Of a stretch of 54,458 nt of DNA, positions 33,662-41,442 are shown one piece after another (the first letter of the stretch is position 1; each line of letters starts with the position of its first letter). A program made the position numbers and the translations under genes. The notes below the pieces were generated by a model, which saw nothing but the letters and a program-made list of their open reading frames with translations, searched no databases and was not told the DNA's origin. The stretch is from an uncultured Oscillospiraceae bacterium (lineage in GTDB: Bacteria; Bacillota; Clostridia; Oscillospirales; Oscillospiraceae). Location: positions 1 to 54,458 of the forward strand of contig CANQKZ010000004.1 of assembly GCA_947624585.1 (NCBI GenBank). Reading direction: 5' to 3'.

Positions 33662-34201
33662 TCAAAGGACCGTCTCCCGCAGGCCCCGCTCGATCCGGTC
33701 CAGCCTGTCGCGGACGGTGCCGTCGTAGCGCCTCCCGGCGCACTCCAGGCGCATCCCGCCCAGAACGGCGGGGTCCACCCTCGCCTCCAGCACGATCCTC
33801 TTCCCGAACATCCCGGCAAGCTTCTTTATAAGCTTCTCCCTGGCCGCATCCGTCAGCTCCACCGCCGTGGTGGCGGTGACCTCCAGGATGCCGTTGTCCT
33901 CGTTGTACCGCTCCCGGAAGGCCCGGACGCAGCCGGGGAACTCCCGGATGCTGTTCCTGTCCACCAGAAGCTTCATGAAGCCGGCAAGATAGGGGTGGAC
34001 CTGCGGCCCAAAGCTCTCGTCCACCGCCCGGCGCCGGGCCTCCTTTGTGAGAGCGGGGGTGGACAGCAGGCGCATATACTCCGGCGTCTCCTCCAAGATC
34101 CGCCGGCACAGTTCCAGCTCCGGCAGGATCTTCCCCGTCAGCCCCTCGTCCCGGGCCAGCTCGTAGAGGGAGCCGCCGTAGGTCCTGGCAAAGTCAGTCA
34201 T
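33662..34201 (-). CDS. atpH: ATP synthase subunit delta (OSCP)
   Basis: A 179-residue peripheral-stalk protein joining subunit b to the F1 head. The N-terminal helical bundle begins FARTYGGSLYELARDEG, and the C-terminal domain holds FGKRIVLEARVDPAVLGGMRLE, the delta signature. ATG 34201 overlaps the atpF stop by 8 nt; an upstream GTG (34210) is possible but less typical. Confidence 0.93.
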   Translation of the reverse strand: MTDFARTYGGSLYELARDEGLTGKILPELELCRRILEETPEYMRLLSTPALTKEARRRAVDESFGPQVHPYLAGFMKLLVDRNSIREFPGCVRAFRERYNEDNGILEVTATTAVELTDAAREKLIKKLAGMFGKRIVLEARVDPAVLGGMRLECAGRRYDGTVRDRLDRIERGLRETVL

Positions 34202-34703
34202 CCGACTCACCTAATTTCCCGATAAACTCGGAGACCAGCCGCTCGTGGTCGGCGGCGGTGATCTCCCGCTCCACCACCTCCTGGGCGATGGATATGGAGA
34301 TGGACGAGATCTCATTCTTCACCTGGTTGAGGGCCTTCTTCTTCTCCTGGGCGATGTCGCTCTCGGCACGGGTTCGGATGGCGGCGGCCTCGTTTTTGGC
34401 CTCCGACAGGATCTCCGCCTCCCGCTTCTGGGCGCGGGATACCGCGTCCCGCAGGATCTCGTCCCGCTCGGCTCTGGCGGAGGACAGATGCTCCTCGTAG
34501 TCCGCCTGGAGCTTCGCCGCGTCGGCCCTGGACTTCTCGGCGTCGGCGTACATATCGTCGATCTCCTTCTGGCGCTGGTCGATCATCTTCTTCACCGGCT
34601 TGAAGAGGAACTTCTTCAAAATGAGGAAGGTGATGATCATGTTGCAGAAGGTAAAGAGCGCGGTCCAGGGATTTATGCCTATGATCTGCTCAAACCCTGT
34701 CAA
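34194..34703 (-). CDS. atpF: ATP synthase Fo subunit b
   Basis: A 169-residue stator subunit with one N-terminal membrane helix (INPWTALFTFCNMIITFLILKKF, about residues 10-32) and a long charged coiled coil (about 35-160). Relatives with the same layout form homodimers. A second b-type gene is not seen, so this is a b2 enzyme. ATG 34703 follows a GGAGCGG-type site. Confidence 0.94.
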   Translation of the reverse strand: MTGFEQIIGINPWTALFTFCNMIITFLILKKFLFKPVKKMIDQRQKEIDDMYADAEKSRADAAKLQADYEEHLSSARAERDEILRDAVSRAQKREAEILSEAKNEAAAIRTRAESDIAQEKKKALNQVKNEISSISISIAQEVVEREITAADHERLVSEFIGKLGESDD

Positions 34704-34762
34704 TTCAAACCGCTCCTTTCGTCATAAATGAACATTTTTGCCCTCCCGGGACTTTGCGACGC

Positions 34763-35011
34763 TCAATAGAGGAACAGAAGAAGGAGCGCGATGACCAGCG
34801 AGTAGATACCCGTGGACTCCGTGATGGCGCAGCCCAGGATCATGTTGGTGCGGAGCGTACCCGCCGCCTCGGGCTGACGGGCCATGCCCTCCAGCGCCTT
34901 GCCCACGGCGTTCCCTTCTCCGAAAGCCGGGCCGATAGCCCCGATGCCCATGCACAGCCCCGCGCCGATGGCGACAGCGGCCTCTCTGATTGCGGTTCCG
35001 ATATCCATCAT
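34763..35011 (-). CDS. atpE: ATP synthase Fo subunit c, two-carboxylate Na+ type
   Basis: An 82-residue rotor hairpin with two membrane helices and the polar loop ARQPEA. Counting from ATG 35011, the ion-binding positions align without gaps to the Na+ c subunit of Ilyobacter tartaricus: position 32 is Glu (GEGN), 65 is Glu, 66 Ser, 67 Thr and 70 Tyr (ITESTGIYS). Na+ enzymes usually have Gln32; Glu at 32 together with Glu65 is the two-carboxylate motif known from the Na+-driven Fusobacterium nucleatum enzyme. I infer Na+ coupling. AGGAGGT sits 7 nt upstream of the chosen start; the 98-residue ORF adds residues with no support. Confidence 0.95.
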   Translation of the reverse strand: MMDIGTAIREAAVAIGAGLCMGIGAIGPAFGEGNAVGKALEGMARQPEAAGTLRTNMILGCAITESTGIYSLVIALLLLFLY

Positions 35012-35058
35012 TACAATGACCTCCTGTAATAAATTACAACTTGTTTTGTCTATTTTCA

Positions 35059-35072
35059 ACCGTTTAAACGGT
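35059..35072. promoter_or_regulatory. 14-bp perfect palindrome upstream of atpE
   Basis: ACCGTTTAAACGGT lies 48 bp before the atpE start, within the 176-bp atpB-atpE gap. It may be an operator, a processing site or a short stem loop. Confidence 0.4.
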
Positions 35073-35102
35073 CAAAATCACTGTTTTTTCTCCATTTGGG
35101 GA

Positions 35103-35126
35103 CCCCGCGCGGCTGCTGCCGCGGGG
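35103..35126 (-). promoter_or_regulatory. GC hairpin between atpB and atpE
   Basis: CCCCGC..GGC pairs with GCC GCGGGG around TGCT, with a 2-nt bulge. No T tract follows, so it may be an mRNA stabiliser helping to give high c-subunit yield, which the rotor stoichiometry needs. Confidence 0.4.
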
Positions 35127-35187
35127 GGAGACGAGGAGCGAACACCGCGCCTGAGCCCAACCGGAGGGAGGGCGAGGTAAAGCGTGT

Positions 35188-36036
35188 TCAGCGACGAGGA
35201 GGACAGGCCATACCAACGTACACCATGGTCAAAAGCGAGAACACCAGCGCCTGCACCCCGCCGGAGAACACGTCGAAATAGAGGCTCAGAACGCCGGGAA
35301 GGCCCACCTCCAAAATGGGGATCTCGCTGAACACCCCGAAATACTCCAGCGCCGCGCAAACCGCGACCGCGATAAGCGCGATGCCCAGAATCTTCAGCGC
35401 CAGCTTCTTTTTCCGAATGCCGAAGAAGAGCGCGACGCCCCCCAGAAGGGCCACAACGATGATGACGGCGATGCCGGAGGACTTGATAAGCCCCAAAATC
35501 ATGGCGCTGGCGGCGGCCAAAGCCGAGTACAGCAGACTCGTCAGCACGCTGCCGCCCATGATGTTGCCGAAGTGACGGAAACCCATGCTGACGGGCTGGG
35601 CGATGTCGGAGATAATGTTCATGGGGTTGATGTACCCCTTCAAAAAGGTCTTCAGCCCGCTGTTTTTGATGGTACAACCCCACACCAGGAAGCTTGTCAT
35701 CAGCGCCCAGGTCAGGGTGGTGGAGATGTCCGAGGTGGTGGACCGGAGGATGCCCGTCATGCCGATGAGAGACCCGCCGATAGAACTGAGGAACAGCGCC
35801 CCGATGTAGGGCGTCCAGTAGGCGTTGTGCTTGCCCATGGTGTCCTCCACCAGATTGTAGAGCATGGTGACGCCCTTCTCGGTGATCACCTGCATCCGAC
35901 CGGGCCGCTTCTTGAGGTCGCGCCCCAGGAAATACCCCGCGACACACAGGAGCGCCATCACAACGAAGCTGGAAACGGCCGTCTGGGTGATGACGTTCAT
36001 ACCGTTGATTTGGAGATAGATTTTCGGACCGTTCAC
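35188..36036 (-). CDS. atpB: ATP synthase Fo subunit a
   Basis: The 282-residue stator subunit that forms the ion half-channels. The essential arginine is visible in PVSMGFRHFGNIMGG (about residues 150-165), followed by hydrophobic helices and the terminal ALVFSLLTMVYVGMA helix. The start is GTG at 36036, overlapping the stop of the subunit I gene (GTGA). Between about residues 200 and 230 an extra basic segment (FGIRKKKLALK) separates two helices. Confidence 0.94.
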   Translation of the reverse strand: MNGPKIYLQINGMNVITQTAVSSFVVMALLCVAGYFLGRDLKKRPGRMQVITEKGVTMLYNLVEDTMGKHNAYWTPYIGALFLSSIGGSLIGMTGILRSTTSDISTTLTWALMTSFLVWGCTIKNSGLKTFLKGYINPMNIISDIAQPVSMGFRHFGNIMGGSVLTSLLYSALAAASAMILGLIKSSGIAVIIVVALLGGVALFFGIRKKKLALKILGIALIAVAVCAALEYFGVFSEIPILEVGLPGVLSLYFDVFSGGVQALVFSLLTMVYVGMACPPRR

Positions 36037-36452
36037 TTTTTCTCACCCTCCCTGCGGAAAAACTCGGTAAGATAGATGGTTATCTGAACAAATATGAGGG
36101 GCAGCACCGCCGCCAGCGGGTCGAGAGAGGTGGTTTTCAGCACCGCGATATATACCGCCAGCAAGATCACCAGCCGTATCACCGACGACCCCTGCACCGC
36201 CGCCCTGGCCTTGTTGGGGTCTCCCCCCTCCGCCCGGTCGGCGGCCCGGGAGACAGTGATGGTCAGCGCCAGGAAGTTTGCGCAGGAGACGATCATGCCG
36301 AAGAGGGCGCCCAGAAGGACGTGGACGGAGAATCTGCCCAGAAGGGCGTACACCACTATCTCCAGCGCCGTCAGCACCGCGACGCCTATGGAAATCTTTA
36401 CAAACTGCCGGATGGCGGCATCGTTCTTGAACATCTTCTCACCTGTGTTCAT
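36033..36452 (-). CDS. atpI: ATP synthase subunit I
   Basis: A 139-residue protein with four predicted membrane helices (about residues 19-40, 44-65, 91-107 and 110-130), matching the ATP synthase I family. In Na+ ATP synthases this protein assists c-ring assembly. It overlaps both neighbours: 14 nt with the AtpZ-like gene and 4 nt with atpB. Confidence 0.85.
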   Translation of the reverse strand: MNTGEKMFKNDAAIRQFVKISIGVAVLTALEIVVYALLGRFSVHVLLGALFGMIVSCANFLALTITVSRAADRAEGGDPNKARAAVQGSSVIRLVILLAVYIAVLKTTSLDPLAAVLPLIFVQITIYLTEFFRREGEKK

Positions 36453-36702
36453 TGAAATTGGACCCGGAATCCCGGTCGTCCTCTCTTGCCTGCCTGTCCA
36501 TGGCCTTCAGGTTCTGCCAGAGGGAGATGAAGGACGCGCCCACGCCCAGCACCGTCCCCACCGCCACCACCCAGCCGCCCAACCCGAAGCGGTCCCGGAG
36601 CCACACGGACCCCAGCACCCCCACCAAAAGCGGCATCGCGATGGACAGCCCCAGCTGCGAAAGCCATACGATACTCTTTAAAATGCCATACCCCTTGCGC
36701 AT
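36439..36702 (-). CDS. AtpZ/AtpQ-like small membrane protein (ATPase_gene1 family)
   Basis: An 87-residue protein with two membrane helices (about 8-30 and 43-63) separated by a short loop RDRFGLGG, the signature of the F0F1-ATPase gene1/AtpZ family. It is the first gene of the operon, 30 nt downstream of the -10 region. AtpZ with AtpI has been linked to cation (Mg2+/Ca2+) handling for the ATP synthase; that role here is inference. Confidence 0.82.
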   Translation of the reverse strand: MRKGYGILKSIVWLSQLGLSIAMPLLVGVLGSVWLRDRFGLGGWVVAVGTVLGVGASFISLWQNLKAMDRQAREDDRDSGSNFNEHR

Positions 36703-36731
36703 ACTCTTTCACCTGTTAAACACTGTTCTCT

Positions 36732-36760
36732 AATATACTCCATTTGCCCGCGAATGTCAA
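36732..36760 (-). promoter_or_regulatory. Sigma-A promoter of the ATP synthase operon
   Basis: On the minus strand, TTGACA and TATATT are separated by 17 bp, and the -10 lies about 30 bp before the first gene. Confidence 0.85.
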
Positions 36761-36847
36761 GGAATCCGCCCAAATTTCCCCGTTTTCCGGTTTGTGGCCC
36801 GTACCTGAACAGTATACAGCGCCGAAGTCGAAAATAAAACGGGCACA

Positions 36848-38872
36848 TCAGAGGATCTGTCTGAAATAGAGCCCCCCTGTGCGGGGACCGGCGGAGGGGA
36901 TGTGATTTCGGTACTGCTCTAAGACCGCCTCCGCCTCCTCCGGGGTCTCCAGGGTGAAGTACAGGGTCAAAAAGTCCAGATTTTTTGGGATTTTATCGGC
37001 GATATGCAGGGGAACAGAGTTCAAAAGTGTGCCGTACTGTTTCTGATGGCAGAGCACCGGAAAACCGGTCCCCCGCCGGTCAATGAGTTTCGAGACGCCC
37101 GTACAGCTCCCGCACCCCCTTTTTCCCCGCACGGGGCAGGCCCGGAAGCGCATCAGGGGGAGTCTGCCGTAGGCCACGATCCCCCGGGGCATCTGTCCGC
37201 CCAGGGCGGCTATTTTCCCGGCGTTCAGCTCGAAGGACACCGTGGCGGAGACAAGGCCCAGCCGCCGCAGCTCCGAGAGCGCCAGGGAGTTCATCACGTT
37301 GAGCCCCGCGCCGCCCCGGGACGTGATCCCGGCGCGTCTGGCAATATTTACCGCATACAGCGTTTCGCAAAGTACGTCCTTTATCCCCAATTTCCGCAGT
37401 TTTTCCACAATTTTGTCGTCCTCCGTGTCGAAAAACAGCGAAGGAAGTTCCACCGTCAACTTATCCCCATATTTTTCCACAACCTGAGGCGATTTTTCAA
37501 CCTCCGACAAGGGGAGGATGATCCTGTCAAAATTCCCGCAGATCTGGGCCGATTTTTCAAATCTCCCCCAGATCTCCGGCCTCTCCGGCGCCTCCCGCCG
37601 GGGCTCCGGCAGCGCCGGGGCGACCTCCGGAAGCTTCCAGGGGCTGGGAGCGCCCCGCAGCTCGGTGAGCTTCTCCAGCGCCTCCCGGCGGAGCGCGTTG
37701 AGGGCGGAGGCGGGGACCATGAGGCCGGGTTCAATGTCCGCCGAGAAGGAATTTACAAAATATGACGTGCCTCCGGTCTTGATAAGGGATTTTCTGGCAA
37801 TTTCAGGGGTGGTCTGGAGGGTCCGCGCGGGCTCTGCGGAAGGGCCTTCGACGGTGGTGGAAACGTTTCCAGACACCGCCCGGAGGGTGGTTCGGGAGTG
37901 TGATATAATAAGGCTCAATTCAACAGGCACGTTCTGCCGCTCTTTCCGGTAGAGCCCGGCCAGCCTCCCCAGCACCTCCCCGGCGGCGGCCACGTCCTCC
38001 CGGTCCCGGACCCCGAACATGGAGGCGTCCCGCTTTCCCGTCAGGTACCCGTCGGTGAAGCCGCTCCGGGAGAACACGGCGCGGAGGGTGTCCTCGTCGT
38101 ATGCCTCCCCGTCCAGGGCGGCCCGGGCGGCGGTGACGGCGGCGGCCACGTACTCGGGCCGCTTCATGCGTCCCTCGATCTTGAAGGAGGCTACGCCAAT
38201 ATCCGCCAGTTCCTTTAAATATTTCAAATGGGACATATCCTTCAAACTCAGGGCGTAACCGCGCTCCGCGTTGTGAAAATCGAGCCGGCAGGGCTGGGCG
38301 CAGAAGCCCCGGTTGCCGCTGCGGCCCCCCAGCATGGAGCTCAGGGTACACTGGCCGGACATACACATACACAGGGCTCCGTGGATGAAGACCTCCGTCT
38401 CGATGCCGCACCGGGCGGTGATGTGTTCGATCTCCCGCAGTGTCAGCTCCCGGGCCAGCACCACCCGTGAAAAGCCCAGGTCGGCGGCCAGCCTGGCCCC
38501 GTCCAGGTTGTGGACCGTCATCTGGGTGGAGGCGTGGCGGGGCAGGTCCGGGCACAGGTCCCGGAACCGGGCGTTGACAGCCAGATCCTGGATGATCACC
38601 GCGTCCACGCCGCTTTCAGCCGCCTCCCGGACGGCCCCGTCCAGTGCGGGGAGCTCGGGGTCCATCACCAGGGTGTTCACCGTCAGGTGGACCTTCACGC
38701 CCCGGACGTGGGCGTACCGGACGGCCTCGGAGAGCTTGCCGTCCCCGAAGTTTTGGGCGTTCCGGCGGGCGTTGAAGCCCCCGGCGCCCAGGTAGACCGC
38801 GTCGGCGCCGCACCGCACGGCGGCGGTCAGCTGCTCGAAGCCCCCGGCGGGGGCCAGGATCTCAGGTCTCAC
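36848..38872 (-). CDS. U32 family protein with DUF3656 domain (RlhA/TrhP type)
   Basis: A 674-residue member of the U32 family. The N-terminal barrel starts EILAPAGGFEQLTAAVRCGADAVYLG. The core motif EVFIHGALCMCMSGQCTLSS and GFCAQPCRL supplies cysteines that in characterised members bind an iron-sulfur cluster. The C-terminal half (after about residue 300) is the DUF3656 type region. Although once called peptidases, characterised U32 proteins act in prephenate-dependent tRNA U34 (TrhP) and 23S rRNA C2501 (RlhA) hydroxylation. The C-terminal SCTGVSKLIDRRGTGFPVLC block matches large rlhA/yegQ relatives. It overlaps the upstream U32 gene by 11 nt. Confidence 0.88.
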   Translation of the reverse strand: MRPEILAPAGGFEQLTAAVRCGADAVYLGAGGFNARRNAQNFGDGKLSEAVRYAHVRGVKVHLTVNTLVMDPELPALDGAVREAAESGVDAVIIQDLAVNARFRDLCPDLPRHASTQMTVHNLDGARLAADLGFSRVVLARELTLREIEHITARCGIETEVFIHGALCMCMSGQCTLSSMLGGRSGNRGFCAQPCRLDFHNAERGYALSLKDMSHLKYLKELADIGVASFKIEGRMKRPEYVAAAVTAARAALDGEAYDEDTLRAVFSRSGFTDGYLTGKRDASMFGVRDREDVAAAGEVLGRLAGLYRKERQNVPVELSLIISHSRTTLRAVSGNVSTTVEGPSAEPARTLQTTPEIARKSLIKTGGTSYFVNSFSADIEPGLMVPASALNALRREALEKLTELRGAPSPWKLPEVAPALPEPRREAPERPEIWGRFEKSAQICGNFDRIILPLSEVEKSPQVVEKYGDKLTVELPSLFFDTEDDKIVEKLRKLGIKDVLCETLYAVNIARRAGITSRGGAGLNVMNSLALSELRRLGLVSATVSFELNAGKIAALGGQMPRGIVAYGRLPLMRFRACPVRGKRGCGSCTGVSKLIDRRGTGFPVLCHQKQYGTLLNSVPLHIADKIPKNLDFLTLYFTLETPEEAEAVLEQYRNHIPSAGPRTGGLYFRQIL

Positions 38873-40067
38873 CGCTCTCCCTCCTTCTCAGAAAGTCCCC
38901 CGGCTCGGCCCGCTCCGGGCAGGGGATGAATAATACCTCGTTGGGGTGGGGCGCCGCGTCCCGGCGCTCCCCGTCCCCGGTGAAGATGGCCTCCACGGGG
39001 AAGCTGACGGCGCCCGGGCCGGGGCGCAAAATCTCCAGCGTCTGGCCCACCTTGAAACGATTCCGCTGGCGGACCTTCAGCATCCCGTCCTCCCAGCCCA
39101 GCACGTTCCCCACGAAGACGGCGCCGTGGGCGTAGCGGCCGGAATTGGCGTGGTTCTCCCTCAGAAAGCCGTGGTAGAATCCCTCGGAGTAGGGCCGGTG
39201 CTTGATGAGCTCCAGCTCGGCGGCGCACGCCTCCACATCCGCCCCGTCCAGGGCCATCCGGTAGGCCCGGGTGACGGAGGCCACGTAGAAGGCGGTCTTC
39301 ATGCGGCCCTCGATCTTGAAGGAGGTGACGCCGGCATCTTTGAGTTCGTCCAGGATGCGGACGCAGTTCAAATCGTGGGAGCTGAGGATGGCGGTCATGC
39401 CGCCCTCCTCCTCGACGGGGAAGTACTCGCCGGGGCGCTTCTCCTCCACGAGGGCGTAGCTCCAGCGGCAAGGCTGGGCGCACCGGCCCCGGTTGCCGCT
39501 GCGGCCCGCAAGGTAGGAGCTGATGACGCACCGGCCGGAGTAGGCCATACACATGGCCCCGTGGACGAACGCCTCCAGCTCCAGAGAGCCCGGCGTTTTG
39601 GCGCGGAGCTCCGCTATGTCCTCCACCGACATTTCCCGTGCCAGGACGATGCGCTTGACGCCCAGGTCGCGATAGACCCTGGCGGCGGCGTAGTTCATAC
39701 AGCTGGCCTGGGTGGACAGGTGGATCTCCAGGTCCGGCGCGGCGGCGCGGACGGCGGACAGGACGCCCAGGTCCGAAACGATCGCGGCATCGGCCCCGGC
39801 ATCCTTCAAAAACCGGGCGTACTCCCCCGCCTTTTCGATCTCCCCGTTTTGGGCCAGGGAGTTCATGGTCACGTAGAGGCGGGCTCCGGCGGCGTGGGCG
39901 CGGGTCACGGCCTTCAGGACGCGCTCACGGTCAAAGGCGGCGGACCTGGCACGCAGCTGGAGCGTCTCCCCGCCCACATAGACGGCGTTGGCGCCGAAGC
40001 GCAGGGCGGCCTCAAGGCTCTCCATATCCCCGGCGGGGGACAGGAGCTCGGTTTGCGCGGGTCTCAT
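38862..40067 (-). CDS. U32 family protein (TrhP-like)
   Basis: A 401-residue U32 protein beginning ELLSPAGDMESLEAALRFGANAVYVGG, with EAFVHGAMCMAYSGRCVISSY, GRCAQPCRWSY and the SFKIEGRMKTAFYVA block. These are the hallmarks of the TrhP group involved in tRNA 5-hydroxyuridine formation. Together with the downstream U32 gene it resembles the Bacillus yrrN-yrrO pair. ATG 40067 follows AAAGGGGAG; the 40085 start in the track has no good site. A MITE begins 22 bp upstream, so any native promoter must lie in or beyond it. Confidence 0.88.
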   Translation of the reverse strand: MRPAQTELLSPAGDMESLEAALRFGANAVYVGGETLQLRARSAAFDRERVLKAVTRAHAAGARLYVTMNSLAQNGEIEKAGEYARFLKDAGADAAIVSDLGVLSAVRAAAPDLEIHLSTQASCMNYAAARVYRDLGVKRIVLAREMSVEDIAELRAKTPGSLELEAFVHGAMCMAYSGRCVISSYLAGRSGNRGRCAQPCRWSYALVEEKRPGEYFPVEEEGGMTAILSSHDLNCVRILDELKDAGVTSFKIEGRMKTAFYVASVTRAYRMALDGADVEACAAELELIKHRPYSEGFYHGFLRENHANSGRYAHGAVFVGNVLGWEDGMLKVRQRNRFKVGQTLEILRPGPGAVSFPVEAIFTGDGERRDAAPHPNEVLFIPCPERAEPGDFLRRRESGET

Positions 40068-40088
40068 GGGAATCTCCCCTTTCATTTC

Positions 40089-40250
40089 ATACTAATATTC
40101 AATCAAAATAAGGCACCGAGCGGCGAGGGATTTTTCGTGTCAGGCAAGAAAGGCGGCGCCGGGAATACTGTATGTATTTCCAAGCGGTCTGACGAAGTAT
40201 GACGCGAAAAAGACCGTCGCGAATGTCTTATTTTGATTGAATATCAGTAT
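40089..40250. repeat. MITE-like element, family 2, complete copy
   Basis: 162 bp bounded by imperfect terminal inverted repeats ATACTAATATTCAATCAAAA and TTTTGATTGAATATCAGTAT. It has no coding capacity, and the interior is partly palindromic (GGAATACTGTATGTATT). Related copies lie at 28498-28757 and possibly 23324-23351. Its right repeat encodes the last codons and stop of the neighbouring acetyltransferase. Confidence 0.8.
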
Positions 40251-40752
40251 CAACTTTGAGTATGTGGCCCCGGAGGCGGATGGTCTTGCCGGAGGGGGTG
40301 GTCAGGGTCGCGGTGTCCAGGGTCTCTATTATGTATTCGCCTTCCAGCTTCTGGAGCAGGCGGAGGCTCGGGGCGTTGCGGATGTCGGCCTCGTAGAAGA
40401 AGGACCGCTTGCCGTACTCCCGGCGCGCATGGGCAAGGACGGCGGTCAGCGCCTCGAAGGCGTATCCCCGCCCCTGGTCCGGCTCCCGGATCCAGGCGCC
40501 GGTCTCCAGGCAGTCCCCGTCCAGGCCGTGGACCTCCGCGCCGCCCAGAAAGCGGCCCTCCCTCGAGAGAATCGACAGGAACAGGGCGTGGGGTTCCCGC
40601 GCCGTCTCGCAAAGCGCCTCCCGGGCCGCGTCCGGGCCTTCAAACGGGTCCGGCCACTGGTATCTTGTGACGTTTTCGTTGAACCCCTCGAAATAATCCC
40701 GCGCGTGGGCAGCCTCAAAGGGGACGACGGTCAGTCTCTCTGTCGTTATCAT
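40228..40752 (-). CDS. GNAT acetyltransferase (RimJ/RimL type)
   Basis: A 174-residue N-acetyltransferase using acetyl-CoA. The fold is recognisable from MITTERLTVVPFEAAHARDYFEGF and the acetyl-CoA loop block REPDQGRGYAFEALTAVLAHA. ATG 40752 follows GGGGAGGAAAG. The last residues (DTDIQSK-stop) are encoded by the right terminal repeat of a MITE, so the original C-terminus was probably replaced. The substrate is unknown. Confidence 0.85.
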   Translation of the reverse strand: MITTERLTVVPFEAAHARDYFEGFNENVTRYQWPDPFEGPDAAREALCETAREPHALFLSILSREGRFLGGAEVHGLDGDCLETGAWIREPDQGRGYAFEALTAVLAHARREYGKRSFFYEADIRNAPSLRLLQKLEGEYIIETLDTATLTTPSGKTIRLRGHILKVDTDIQSK

Positions 40753-40788
40753 GCTTTCCTCCCCGGAATTAAAGATGTGTTTTCCCCG

Positions 40789-40818
40789 ATTATACCCCCT
40801 GAGAGGGCGGATTGTAAA
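40789..40818 (-). promoter_or_regulatory. Sigma-A promoter of the GNAT gene
   Basis: On the minus strand, TTTACA and TATAAT are separated by 18 bp, about 40 bp before the start. Confidence 0.7.
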
Positions 40819-40963
40819 GCGATTTGCGGTTAAAGCACACGGTGATTCGCGGGTTTTCCGTGAATATTTTTGCTGACATGGTGTTGATTTATTTGCAATT
40901 TGTTTTTTCGGGGATCAACCCTGCCGGGGGAGGGTCCGTCCGAACGGACGGGGGAGGGTCTTC

Positions 40964-41017
40964 TTTTCTCTCTTTTGTTCCGTGGCAGAGAAATGCCACT
41001 GCACAAAAGAGAGAAAA
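40964..41017. repeat. Long intergenic hairpin
   Basis: A perfect 15-bp outer stem TTTTCTCTCTTTTGT / ACAAAAGAGAGAAAA encloses an inner GTGGCA/TGCCAC stem. It could act as a bidirectional terminator between the GNAT and TetR genes or be a dispersed repeat. It is flanked by GGGGGAGGGTC-type repeats. The rest of 40819-41380 has strongly skewed G/T-rich sequence and no gene I can support. Confidence 0.6.
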
Positions 41018-41383
41018 GGCCGGTGTTGGGCCCGGCGGTAAGTCCGGGCTTGGCGCTTCGTAACGCGGGTCGGCTTCCGCGGCGGCGTGTCGGTGGGTCT
41101 GGGAGGAACCATAGCCGCGCGGGGCGAAGACTTAACTGGTTTCTGCTTCAACTTCGCTTGGCCGCTTACGTTGGCGGTGGTTGATAGGTGGGTGACTCTG
41201 TTTGGGGCCGCACTTTGTGGGCGGGGGTTGTGGGGCCCGTTTTGAGTGCGGAGGTTGACGGAGGTTGTGCGTCGCACGGGTTTATAAGGTGATTTCAAAA
41301 TATCTTTGCCGTTGGCAAATTCATTTTGAAATCGTTTGGAGCACGGGAAATGTGTAATTGCGTGTCCCGTCGGAAGAATTCTC

Positions 41384-41412
41384 TTGACAGCGGGGGGAAT
41401 CTGTGGTACTCT
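41384..41412 (+). promoter_or_regulatory. Sigma-A promoter of the TetR gene
   Basis: TTGACA and TACTCT are separated by 17 bp. The operator palindrome begins 3 bp after the -10. Confidence 0.75.
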
Positions 41413-41414
41413 TT

Positions 41415-41431
41415 CAGCACACGGTGTGCTG
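41415..41431. promoter_or_regulatory. TetR operator, copy 1
   Basis: CAGCACACGGTGTGCTG is a perfect 8-bp inverted repeat around one base, placed over the likely transcription start of the TetR gene. A near-identical site precedes degV at 42107. Confidence 0.75.
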
Positions 41432-41442
41432 GAGGTGGGCAT

